Shown: one piece after another, positions 56,743 to 64,000 of the stretch
How positions within the stretch are numbered: position 1 is the first letter of the stretch
How the letters are laid out: the number at the start of each line of letters is the position of its first letter
Source: JADHLK01 sp038131695
GTDB taxonomy: Bacteria > Pseudomonadota > Alphaproteobacteria > Puniceispirillales > Puniceispirillaceae
Direction: 5' to 3'
Assembly: GCA_038131695.1 (NCBI GenBank)
Contig: JAYPQA010000018.1
Coordinates: 1-64,000 of the forward strand
DNA: 64,000 bases
Notes under the pieces: model-generated
Databases searched by the model: none
Seen by the model: only the letters and a program-made list of their open reading frames with translations
What the model was told of the DNA's origin: nothing
Position numbers and translations under genes: made by a program

Positions 56743-58416
56743 ATGAAAACAATGCCCTATAATAAATATCAGCCCTATAAGCAGGTCGATCTTGCCGATC
56801 GCAGCTGGCCGGGAAATACCATCACCAAATCCCCGGTCTGGTGTTCGGTTGACCTGCGCGACGGCAATCAATCGCTGATTGAGCCGATGGATTCCGCGCG
56901 CAAGATGCGGATGTTCAAAACGCTGGTGGAAATGGGCTTCAAGGAGATTGAGGTCGGCTTTCCCTCTGCCTCAGAGACGGATTTTGATTTTCTGCGCCTG
57001 CTGATAGAGGGCAATCATGTGCCCGATGATGTGACCATCCAGGTTTTGACGCAAGCGCGCGAGCATTTGATTGACCGCACGGTGGACTCTCTCAAAGGGG
57101 CGAAAAAGGCGATTTTGCACCTGTATAATTCCACCTCTACCCTGCAGCGGCGGGTGGTCTTCAAATCGGACCGGGACGGCGTGCGCGAGATTGCAACGGA
57201 CGGGGCCAAGATGGTGGCAGACCGTCTGAGCCGGCTGGATTCCGGCACCGATTTGCGCCTGCAATATTCGCCGGAAAGCTTTACCGGCACAGAGCTGGAT
57301 TACGCGCTGGAAGTCTGTGAGGCGGTGATGGAGGTTTGGCAATCCTCTGCCGAGCGGCCCACCATCATCAACCTGCCCGCCACGGTGGAGATGTCCACGC
57401 CGAATATCTATGCGGATCAGATAGAATGGATGCACCGGAATTTTTCCAATCGCGCGGCGGTTATTCTCTCGCTGCATCCGCATAATGACCGCGGCAGCGG
57501 CGTGGCGGCGACCGAATTGGCCTTGATGGCAGGGGCGGACCGGGTAGAGGGCACGCTGTTCGGCAATGGTGAGCGCACCGGCAATGTCGATATTGTCACG
57601 CTGGGCTTGAATATGATGACCCAGGGTGTGGACCCCAGGCTTGATTTTTCAGATATTCAAAAGCTGGTGGATACGGCGGAATTCTGCAACCAGCTGCCGG
57701 TGCATCAGCGCCACCCCTATGCAGGCCAGCTGGTGCACACCGCTTTTTCCGGCTCGCATCAGGACGCTATCCGCAAGGGGATGGAGGCGCTTGCCAGTGC
57801 CAATTCCGATCTGTGGGAAGTGCCCTATCTGCCGATTGATCCGGCTGATATTGGGCGCACCTATGAGGCTATCATCCGGGTGAATTCGCAATCCGGCAAG
57901 GCCGGGGCGGCCTGGCTGCTGGAGACTGAGCATCATATCCGCCTGCCGCGCGGCATGGAGGTGGAGTTCAGCCAGCTGGTCCAGAAAGAGGCCGACCGCA
58001 CGGGCGAGGAGATCACCTCAAGCCGCATCTGGGATATTTTCAAGGCGGAATATCTGGATATAAGCCAGCCCTTTGAGCTGGTGGAATTTGATTCCCGCCC
58101 TACCGCGCGCGGCGCCCATACTGAAAAGGTTGAAGCGATTATCCGCCATGCGGGCAAGGAAGTCAGCTTTACCGCCATTGGCAATGGGCCTATCTCCGCC
58201 TTTGTTGAGGGGATGCGCCAGAGCTTTGGCCTGCAATTCCGGCTGGCTGATTTTGGCCAGAATACCCGCTCCAGCACATCGCAGGCAGAGGCAGCCGCCT
58301 TTGTGGAGTTGAAGGTGCCGGATGAAGAGGGGCGGTCGGTTTTCGGGGCGGGGGTGGATACATCCATCACCCAGGCCCCGATATTGGCTCTGATTTCAGC
58401 GATAAACCGTATCTGA
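56743..58416 (+). CDS. leuA: 2-isopropylmalate synthase
   Basis: First committed enzyme of leucine synthesis, condensing acetyl-CoA with 2-oxoisovalerate. The 557-residue form begins YNKYQPYKQVDLADRSWPG and WCSVDLRDGNQSL, with the metal His in LSLHPHNDRGSG and the Gly-rich FGNGERTGNVDIVTLGLN. The C-terminal regulatory domain (about 430-557) ends ITQAPILALISAINRI. This is the LeuA type-2 form found in actinobacteria and many proteobacteria. A start three codons later (MPYNKY) is possible. The 200 bases upstream show no clear attenuator. Confidence 0.96.
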   Translation: MKTMPYNKYQPYKQVDLADRSWPGNTITKSPVWCSVDLRDGNQSLIEPMDSARKMRMFKTLVEMGFKEIEVGFPSASETDFDFLRLLIEGNHVPDDVTIQVLTQAREHLIDRTVDSLKGAKKAILHLYNSTSTLQRRVVFKSDRDGVREIATDGAKMVADRLSRLDSGTDLRLQYSPESFTGTELDYALEVCEAVMEVWQSSAERPTIINLPATVEMSTPNIYADQIEWMHRNFSNRAAVILSLHPHNDRGSGVAATELALMAGADRVEGTLFGNGERTGNVDIVTLGLNMMTQGVDPRLDFSDIQKLVDTAEFCNQLPVHQRHPYAGQLVHTAFSGSHQDAIRKGMEALASANSDLWEVPYLPIDPADIGRTYEAIIRVNSQSGKAGAAWLLETEHHIRLPRGMEVEFSQLVQKEADRTGEEITSSRIWDIFKAEYLDISQPFELVEFDSRPTARGAHTEKVEAIIRHAGKEVSFTAIGNGPISAFVEGMRQSFGLQFRLADFGQNTRSSTSQAEAAAFVELKVPDEEGRSVFGAGVDTSITQAPILALISAINRI

Positions 58417-58425
58417 AAAGCAAAC

Positions 58426-58512
58426 CCGATCTAAACCGATCTGAACCCGATCCAGGGAACCGATCCAAACCCGATCTCCGGGAAGGCCGATCTAATTCGC
58501 TCGGGGCCGATC
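58426..58512. repeat. Cluster of seven CCGATC elements after leuA
   Basis: CCGATC occurs at 58426, 58436, 58447, 58460, 58471, 58487 and 58507, usually as AACCCGATCT or AACCGATCC, with an eighth decayed copy near 58522. Spacing runs 10-20 bases. No coding frame explains it. Each copy holds a GATC site. Confidence 0.8.
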
Positions 58513-58584
58513 CTGTTCAAAGCCGACTTAAAGCCTGCTCACAGGCCACTTTGTGCGGGATGCGGGGCCGGAGAGAGAGATGAT

Positions 58585-58622
58585 AAAAAAAGACGGCCCG
58601 GCTGGGATGCGGGGCCGTCTTT
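58585..58622 (-). terminator. Rho-independent terminator (also possibly bidirectional)
   Basis: Eleven-base stem AAAGACGGCCC (58589-58599) / GGGCCGTCTTT (58612-58622) with a 12-base loop. On the minus strand a run of T follows, so it best ends leftward transcription from the RTX remnant. It may also stop leuA from the other side. Confidence 0.82.
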
Positions 58623-58650
58623 CCAGAAGATCACGGGCCAGGAGATGTTT

Positions 58651-58695
58651 TTGCAGAAAATGTCTTGGCAAAAGATGCCTTGGCAGAAGATAACC
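58651..58695. repeat. 3 x 15-base imperfect tandem repeat
   Basis: TTGCAGAAAATGTCT, TGGCAAAAGATGCCT and TGGCAGAAGATAACC are consecutive 15-mers with about 10 of 15 positions shared. A looser relative (TTCCAGAAGATCACG) precedes them at 58621. Lies just past the stop of the RTX remnant. Confidence 0.75.
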
Positions 58696-58714
58696 GGGAA
58701 GAATACGGGTTTGA

Positions 58715-59145
58715 TTAGATTTCCGCCGGCGTAACACTGCCCAGCAGGTCACCCGCCACCAGATCATCGGTATAATCTTCCAATATCGCCAGGATTTTGG
58801 TCGTATCGGCGGCGCTATTATCGGCATTGCCAGCATAGATGATGGTGTCATTATCGGCAGCGTTGCCATCACCGCTGTCGCGGCCAGTTGCCGGATCCGT
58901 GCTGTTATCGAACCAGACATGGGTCAGATCGCCGAAATCCAGCCGGTCGCCGGTCACAAAATCAGTAATCACATCGGCCAGCGCCTCACTCGCAGCAGCG
59001 ATATCAACGACATAAACATCATTGCCATCACCGCCGGTCAGAATATCCCGGCCAGACCCGCCAACCAGCGTATCATCACCCGCATCGCCGGTCAGGCTGT
59101 CATTGCCTGCCCCGCCTTCCAGCCGGTCATCGCCATTGTGGAATA
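58715..59145 (-). pseudogene. RTX calcium-binding protein, C-terminal remnant
   Basis: The leftward frame encodes tandem RTX nonapeptides (GDDRLEGGAGND, SLTGDAGDD, TLVGGSGRD, ILTGGDGND), then DVITDFVTGDRLDFGDLTHVWFD and a tail ending LLGSVTPAEI, as at the end of type I-secreted proteins. Upstream of 59145 homology stops abruptly in AT-rich sequence. No start codon exists in frame before the GTG at 58972, and a stop lies at 59201-59203. It is therefore a decapitated gene tail. Confidence 0.82.
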
Positions 59146-59285
59146 AAGTTAAAAAACATTTAAGATAGACAATTTTCTTTACTGCTATCTTCGGCTGTGT
59201 CTATGGCCAAAAAAAGTCAATGAATTGAGCCTGTTGGACAATTATCCAATCAGCGAACCCGAATGGGTATTTTCGGTTTTGAAAT

Positions 59286-59317
59286 AGAAAAATTACACCT
59301 CTTGCGCGAAGAAGTGT
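59286..59317 (-). terminator. Terminator of the pheT operon
   Basis: On the minus strand ACACTTCTT (59317-59309) pairs with AAGAGGTGT (59303-59295) including one G-T pair, loop CGCGC, followed by AATTTTTC. It begins 29 bases after the pheT stop. Confidence 0.8.
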
Positions 59318-59345
59318 TTTCACTCTTGGCTATAGATGTGTAAAA

Positions 59346-61749
59346 CTAGCCGTTTCTGAGTGTGCCGCCGCAATGCTTGTCTATGGCAGCCACGATTTTC
59401 CCGGAAATCTCAGCCAATGCGGTTTCGTCAAAGCTGGTTTTCTGCGGTTGCAGCCAGACCTTGAGACCCAGTGACTTCTTGCCGGGGCCCAGCTTTTCCC
59501 CTTCAAAAAGGTCAAAAACCTGCACTGAGGTGATAAGGGTTTTATCGGCCCCGCGAATGGCCCGCAGCACCGCCTCGGCGCTGACCTCGCGATCCAGCAC
59601 AAAGGCGAAATCGCGGCTCACCGGCTGCAGGGCTGACAGGGCCAGCAACGGGCGGGCCGGGCCCTTGGCGCGCGGCTCCGGCAAGCTGTCCAGCCAGAAT
59701 TCAAATCCGGCGACAGGCCCTTTCAGATCATAGGCCTGACAGATGGCCGGGTGCAGGCTGCCAAAACTGCCAACCGCCTGTTTGCCCAGCCGCAATATGC
59801 CGGACTGGCCGGGATGCCAGTAATCGGGCGCATCGGTGGTAATTTGCAGCCGCTCGGCCGGCAGGCCCAGCTGCGCCAGACAGGCCAGCAGGGCGGCCTT
59901 GGCATCAAACAGGTCAACCGGCCGGGCCGCTTGCTGCCAGTCTGGCTCTGCGCCCATCCCCTGCAGGATGCCGGCACAGGCTGTTTGCTGGTCTTCTGGG
60001 CGGGTTCCGGTAAAGACTGGCCCGACTTCAAACAGCCCGATATTGGCTTCCCCGCGATTTTGGTTACGCGCGGCGGCGGCCAGCAAATTGGGCAGGATGG
60101 AAGGGCGCATACAATCGAGATCTGCGCTGATCGGATTCCCCAGCTGCAAATCCTCCGCCCCGCCGCCAAACAACTCTGCCTCGCGGCTTTTCAAAAAGGA
60201 GAAGGTCACCGCCTCTGCCAGACCGCGCCCGGCCAGCAGCCGGCGCAGCTGAACCGCCCGCATCTGGGACGCGCTATAGGCGGGGCGGGCCACCCAAAAA
60301 ATCACGCGGCAGTGCGGTCATCGGCAGCTTGTCAAAGCCGTGGATACGCACCACCTCCTCAACCAAATCAGCAGCCCCGTCAATATCATTGCGCCAGGCG
60401 GGCGGGCTGACCTGCCAGCTATCTGGCTGCTTGCGGTCAATTTCAAAACCCAGCCTTTCCAGAATCCCGGCCTGTTCCTCCGGGCGGATCGAAATACCGG
60501 TCAGGGCAGCGGTGCGGGCCGGAACAAAGGCAATCTGGCGCTGCCAGGAAACGCCGGGCCCGGCGATTTCCAGACGGCTTATCTTGCCGCCGCAAATCTG
60601 CTGAACCAGCCGCGCGACATAGCCAGCCAGACTGTCCGGCGAGCTGCCATCCAGCCCCCGCTCAAACCGGTAGCGGGCATCCGAATGCAGGTTCAGCTGG
60701 CGGCCTGTGCTGGCCACGCTAATCGGGTCAAATACCGCCATTTCAAGGAACATCCGGCTGGTTGTTTCGGACACGCCGGTGCGTGCCCCGCCCATCACCC
60801 CGGCAATATCATCTGCGCCGTGCGCATCGCCGATCACCAGCATATCGCTGGCCAGCTGATAGGTTTTCTCATTCAGCGCGGTCAGCTCCTCGCCGGCCTC
60901 AGCGCGCCGGATGATCAGCTTGTCCCCGGCAATCTTGTCCGCATCATAGGCGTGCAGCGGGCGGCCCAAATCCAGCATCACATAATTGGTAATATCCACC
61001 AGCGCCGAAATCGGGCGCTGGCCAACAGCTGTCAGGCGGCGCGCCATCCAGTCCGGTGACGGCCCGTTGGACACCCCGTCAAACAGGCGGCCAGAGACAC
61101 GCGGCACCAAATCTGCCGCATTCTCTGCTATCTGCCAGCTTATCGGGCTGTCGAACTCGCCTGCCTCTTCAGACAGGTCCAGCTCTTTCAGCTTGCCATG
61201 CCCGGCAGCAGCCAGATCACGGGCGATACCGCGCACGCCAAGGCAATCGCCGCGATTGGGCGTGATCGCAATCTCAATCACCGGGTCTGCCAGACCGCTG
61301 GCTTCAACAAAATTTGCGCCCGCCTTGAGGCTGCTATCCAGCTCCATAATGCCGTCTGCCTCGTCGCTGAGGCCCAGCTCAGCCTCCGAACAGAGCATCC
61401 CGTTGGACAGCTCGCCGCGGATTTTCCCTTGCTTGATGGTGATATCGGCCCCTGGCACATAGGTGCCGACCGGGGCCAGAACCGTTTTCAGCCCGGCCCT
61501 GGCATTGGGCGCACCGCAGACAATCTGCAGGGTCTGGCTGCCGTCATCCACCTCACACAGCTGCAGCCTGTCGGCTTCTGGGTGCGGGCGGGCCGAGAGG
61601 ATTTCAGCCACCCGGAACGCGCCCAGCCGGGCGGCCGGATCATCGATGCCTTCCACCTCCAGCCCCAGCATCACCAGCGCCTCACAAATGGCGGCCAAAT
61701 CCTGTTTTGTCTCCAGATGATCGTGCAGCCAGGACCAGGTGAATTTCAT
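59346..61749 (-). CDS. pheT: Phenylalanine-tRNA ligase beta subunit (frameshifted)
   Basis: Editing and tRNA-binding subunit of the essential PheRS heterotetramer. The N-terminal EMAP-like domain has EILSARPHPEADRLQLCEVDDG; B3/B4 region GVRGIARDLAAAG; then NYVMLDLGRPLHAYDADKI. The C-terminal part carries the catalytic-like core and the ferredoxin-fold anticodon domain (SRDFAFVLDREVSAEAVLRAIRGAD). The frame breaks at six A/T (60296-60301); five gives LPRDFWVARPAYSASQM and exactly 800 residues. An essential gene cannot be lost, so this is almost certainly sequence error. Confidence 0.95.
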
Positions 61750-61766
61750 CTTACCCTCTCCCCGGC

Positions 61767-62840
61767 TCAGACCAGACCGCTATGCAGGGCCGGCATATCA
61801 GAGGGCACAAAGCCATAATGGCGCAGCCAGCGCATATCGCTGTCATAAAAGGTGCGCAGATCAGGAATGCCATATTTCAGCATCGCCAGCCGCTCAATCC
61901 CCATGCCAAAGGCAAAACCCTGCACCTTGTCCGGGTCATAGCCGCAATTTTCCAGCACCCGCGGATTCACCATGCCAGAGCCAAGAATTTCCAGCCAATC
62001 CTCACCAGCTCCGATTTGCAAGCCGCCGCCTGCGCGCGAGCAGCCAATATCCACCTCAGCCGAGGGTTCGGTAAAGGGAAAATAGCTGGGCCGAAAACGC
62101 ACCGGCAAATCTTCCATGCCGAAAAAGGCGCGGCAAAAATCAATCAGCACCGCCTTGAGATGCCCCATATGAATATCCGGCCCGATAACCAGCCCTTCAC
62201 ATTGATGGAACATCGGCGAATGGGTGGCATCATGGTCAGACCGGTAGGTGCGGCCCGGCACGATAATCCGGATCGGCGGCTCGCTGGCCTGCATGGTGCG
62301 GATTTGCACTGGCGAGGTATGGGTGCGCAGCACAGGCCGGCTGCCATCCGCACCGGCTTTCAGGTAAAAAGTATCATGTTCCTGGCGGGCCGGATGTTCA
62401 GGCGGGATATTGAGGGCGGTGAAATTATAATAATCGCTTTCAATATCCGGCCCCTCAGCAATGACAAAGCCCATATCGGCAAAGATCGCGGCGATTTCTT
62501 CCATCACCCGGCTCAGCGGATGCAGGCGGCCCTGGCTTTCCGGCCGGACCGGCAGGGTGACATCCACCTTCTCAGCTGCCAGGCGGCTGTTCATCTCGGC
62601 CTGGGACAGGCTGGCCTTGGCTGCGGCCAGCGCGTCTGTCACCTCATTTTTCAGCTGGTTGACCGCCTGGCCAAAGGCTTTGCGCTCCTCTGGCGGCATA
62701 CTGCCAAGACGCGCCAGCTCGGCTGAGATATGGCCCTTTTTGCCAAGCGCCTCTACCCGCAGCTTTTCCAGCGCATCAGAGCTGTCTGCGGCCTTGATAG
62801 CCGCCAGCAAGTCTGTTTTCAGATCCTCCAGCCCGGCCAT
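61767..62840 (-). CDS. pheS: Phenylalanine-tRNA ligase alpha subunit
   Basis: Catalytic class II synthetase subunit, 357 residues. N-terminal coiled coil (1-95), motif 1 HPLSRVMEEIAAIFADMGF, motif 2 RTYRSDHDATHSPMFHQCEGL, motif 3 GFAFGMGIERLAMLKYGIPDLR. The frame is intact. It lies 17 bases upstream of pheT and 20 downstream of rplT in the standard order. Confidence 0.98.
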   Translation of the reverse strand: MAGLEDLKTDLLAAIKAADSSDALEKLRVEALGKKGHISAELARLGSMPPEERKAFGQAVNQLKNEVTDALAAAKASLSQAEMNSRLAAEKVDVTLPVRPESQGRLHPLSRVMEEIAAIFADMGFVIAEGPDIESDYYNFTALNIPPEHPARQEHDTFYLKAGADGSRPVLRTHTSPVQIRTMQASEPPIRIIVPGRTYRSDHDATHSPMFHQCEGLVIGPDIHMGHLKAVLIDFCRAFFGMEDLPVRFRPSYFPFTEPSAEVDIGCSRAGGGLQIGAGEDWLEILGSGMVNPRVLENCGYDPDKVQGFAFGMGIERLAMLKYGIPDLRTFYDSDMRWLRHYGFVPSDMPALHSGLV

Positions 62841-62860
62841 GGCTTATGCCCCGGCCTTGC

Positions 62861-63229
62861 TCAGCTTGCCGCTTTGGCAAGCGCCGCTTTCGACTGTTCC
62901 ACCATCGCGGCAAAGGCAGCAGGCTCACGCACCGCCAGATCGGCCAGCATCTTGCGATCCACCTCAATGCCTGCCTTGATAAGGCCGCCCATCATGGCTG
63001 AATAGGTCATGCCATGCGTGCGGGCAGCAGCATTGATGCGCTGAATCCAGAGCGCGCGAAACTCCCGCTTGCGCACGCGCCGGTCGCGATAGGCATATTC
63101 ACGCGCCTTGTCCACCGCCTGCTTGGCCGTGCGAAATGTATTCTTGCGGCGGCCATAATAGCCTTTGGCTGCCTTGATGACTTTTTTGTGCCGCGCATGG
63201 GCGGTCACCCCTCTGCTTACCCGGGCCAT
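62861..63229 (-). CDS. rplT: Ribosomal protein L20
   Basis: A 122-residue early-assembly protein of the large subunit. The basic N-terminus MARVSRGVTAHARHKKVIKAAKGYYGRRKNTFRTA and RREFRALWIQRINAA-type globular part (here RKREFRALWIQRINAAARTHGMTYS) are conserved. Part of the infC-rpmI-rplT-pheST block. Confidence 0.98.
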   Translation of the reverse strand: MARVSRGVTAHARHKKVIKAAKGYYGRRKNTFRTAKQAVDKAREYAYRDRRVRKREFRALWIQRINAAARTHGMTYSAMMGGLIKAGIEVDRKMLADLAVREPAAFAAMVEQSKAALAKAAS

Positions 63230-63287
63230 TCCCGTGCCTCCTTCAAATATCTATCTTTTGAATCAGATCAGTGTTCAGCTGTGAAAA

Positions 63288-63485
63288 TCAGCCATAGGGC
63301 AGGAATTTCTTCACAATGCGGGCATCCGCATCGGACAGAATCATCGTGCCTCTGGCCTGTCTTTTCATTTTCTGGGAACGGCGGCGCAGATTGTGGCTGA
63401 GAAAGGCAGCCGACCCTCGCACCTTACCTTTGGCGGTCAGCGAAAAGCGTTTTTTCGCACCGCTCTTGGTCTTCAGTTTGGGCAT
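63288..63485 (-). CDS. rpmI: Ribosomal protein L35
   Basis: A 65-residue basic protein: MPKLKTKSGAKKRFSLTAKGKVRGSAAFLSHNLRRRSQKMKRQARGTMIL, then a conserved end in KKFLPYG. Located between infC and rplT as in most bacteria. Confidence 0.98.
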   Translation of the reverse strand: MPKLKTKSGAKKRFSLTAKGKVRGSAAFLSHNLRRRSQKMKRQARGTMILSDADARIVKKFLPYG

Positions 63486-63538
63486 TTTAACCTCGCTTGT
63501 GACGTGCTGGTGCTGCCTTTTTTACAAGAACAGCTTTT

Positions 63539-64000
63539 CTAAAACCGGCCAGGCATACCCTTTTGCACTGGACGCGGCCAATCTTTCAAGCGCGTTTTAT
63601 AGCCGGTTATCCCACAAAGATCAAAGGGTTTTTTTGCATATTTGGGGGCAAGCACCATGATCATCTGGCGGCCTTCCATTTTCGGCATCGCCTCTATCTT
63701 GGCGATTTCCTCAATCTCGCCGCGCAGCCGCTCCAGCAATTCGCTGCCCAGCTCAATATGGGCCATTTCGCGGCCCCGAAAGCGCAGGGTGACTTTCACC
63801 TTGTCGCCAGCCGCCAGGAATTTGCGCACCGCCTTCATCTTCACCTCATAATCATGGGTGTCGATATTGGGGCGCAGCTTGATTTCCTTGACTTCAATGA
63901 TTTTTTGCTTCTTGCGCGCTTCATTGGCGCGTTTCTGGGCCTGGTATTTATATTTGCCATAATCCAGAATCTTGCAGACTGGCGGCTCAGCATTCGGCTG
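63539..64000 (-). CDS. infC: Translation initiation factor IF-3, N-terminally cut by the window edge
   Basis: The frame runs off the right edge. Visible residues include PPVCKILDYGKYKYQAQKRANEARKKQK (N-domain end and linker), EIKLRPNIDTHDYEVKMKAVRKFL and GDKVKVTLRFRGREMAH, then GRQMIMVLAPK. Most IF-3 proteins end within a few residues of VLAPK; this one continues 36 residues (YAKKPFDLCGITGYKTRL...KGMPGRF). That may be a real extension or a shifted frame near the run of seven A/T at 63629-63635. Confidence 0.95.
   Translation of the reverse strand, partial: QPNAEPPVCKILDYGKYKYQAQKRANEARKKQKIIEVKEIKLRPNIDTHDYEVKMKAVRKFLAAGDKVKVTLRFRGREMAHIELGSELLERLRGEIEEIAKIEAMPKMEGRQMIMVLAPKYAKKPFDLCGITGYKTRLKDWPRPVQKGMPGRF

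Noticed and set aside
60296..60301. Programmed frameshift in pheT
   Set aside because: Not known for pheT, and a single-base length change in the run explains it.
1..64000. CRISPR arrays, insertion sequences, prophage or integrase genes
   Set aside because: No regularly spaced repeats, transposase, integrase or phage structural motifs were found; short tandem repeats listed are 2-3 copies only.

Overview
The window is a gene-dense chromosomal segment (roughly 57-58% GC by eye) from a heterotrophic, probably marine, alphaproteobacterium. Evidence for the lineage is indirect: alphaproteobacterial-style TRAP and UgpC-type ABC transporters, the layout of the paa and homogentisate genes, and the housekeeping block infC-rpmI-rplT-pheS-pheT, lepA, leuA. 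I cannot fix the genus; a SAR116- or roseobacter-like organism is compatible.

Layout. 0-10.6 kb: phenylacetate degradation, as a leftward operon paaG-paaI-paaK plus an HSD10-like SDR, and rightward paaZ-paaX then paaABCDE. 10.6-18.2 kb: a TRAP solute receptor divergent from a two-subunit Rieske dioxygenase with TRAP membrane subunits, then a DUF3237 protein, an MFS transporter and an SDR. 18.2-27.1 kb: homogentisate block. hmgA, fahA, an MBL-fold hydrolase, an FAD hydroxylase and a DUF2783 small protein (MhaAB-like) run leftward; a MarR regulator, a second FAD hydroxylase plus small protein, a VOC protein and a nitroreductase run rightward. 27.1-36.5 kb: aldose epimerase, M20 peptidase, a Dpp/Gsi-type peptide ABC importer, an SDR and an S58 peptidase. 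36.5-43.4 kb: kynureninase, a VOC-cupin fusion, a 3-hydroxyisobutyrate dehydrogenase-like gene, a badly broken TIM-barrel gene, CoxG-like, an orphan BMP receptor and a GloA-like protein. 43.4-54.1 kb: a divergent cluster of GntR, PIG-L deacetylase, EamA transporter and NagB-like enzyme opposite a sugar ABC importer with an argininosuccinate-lyase-family enzyme. 54.1-64 kb: tRNA-Ser(GGA), lepA, leuA, a repeat-rich scar with an RTX tail, then pheT-pheS-rplT-rpmI-infC.

How the genes work together. Aromatic acids enter through two ring-cleavage strategies: CoA-dependent epoxidation (paa) and the homogentisate route fed by two predicted two-component hydroxylases. The 43-54 kb cluster looks like import and dismantling of an N-acylated amino-sugar conjugate. 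I propose, as inference only, a GlcNAc-malate-like substrate.

Caution on sequence quality. At least 20 otherwise normal genes carry frameshifts, mostly one base in a short homopolymer. One is in the essential gene pheT, and correcting one base there restores a codon-exact gene. Most lesions therefore look like sequence error, but the 36.5-45 kb stretch is much more damaged, with clustered indels and at least one in-frame stop, and may hold true pseudogenes. Spans given for broken genes cover the whole inferred gene.
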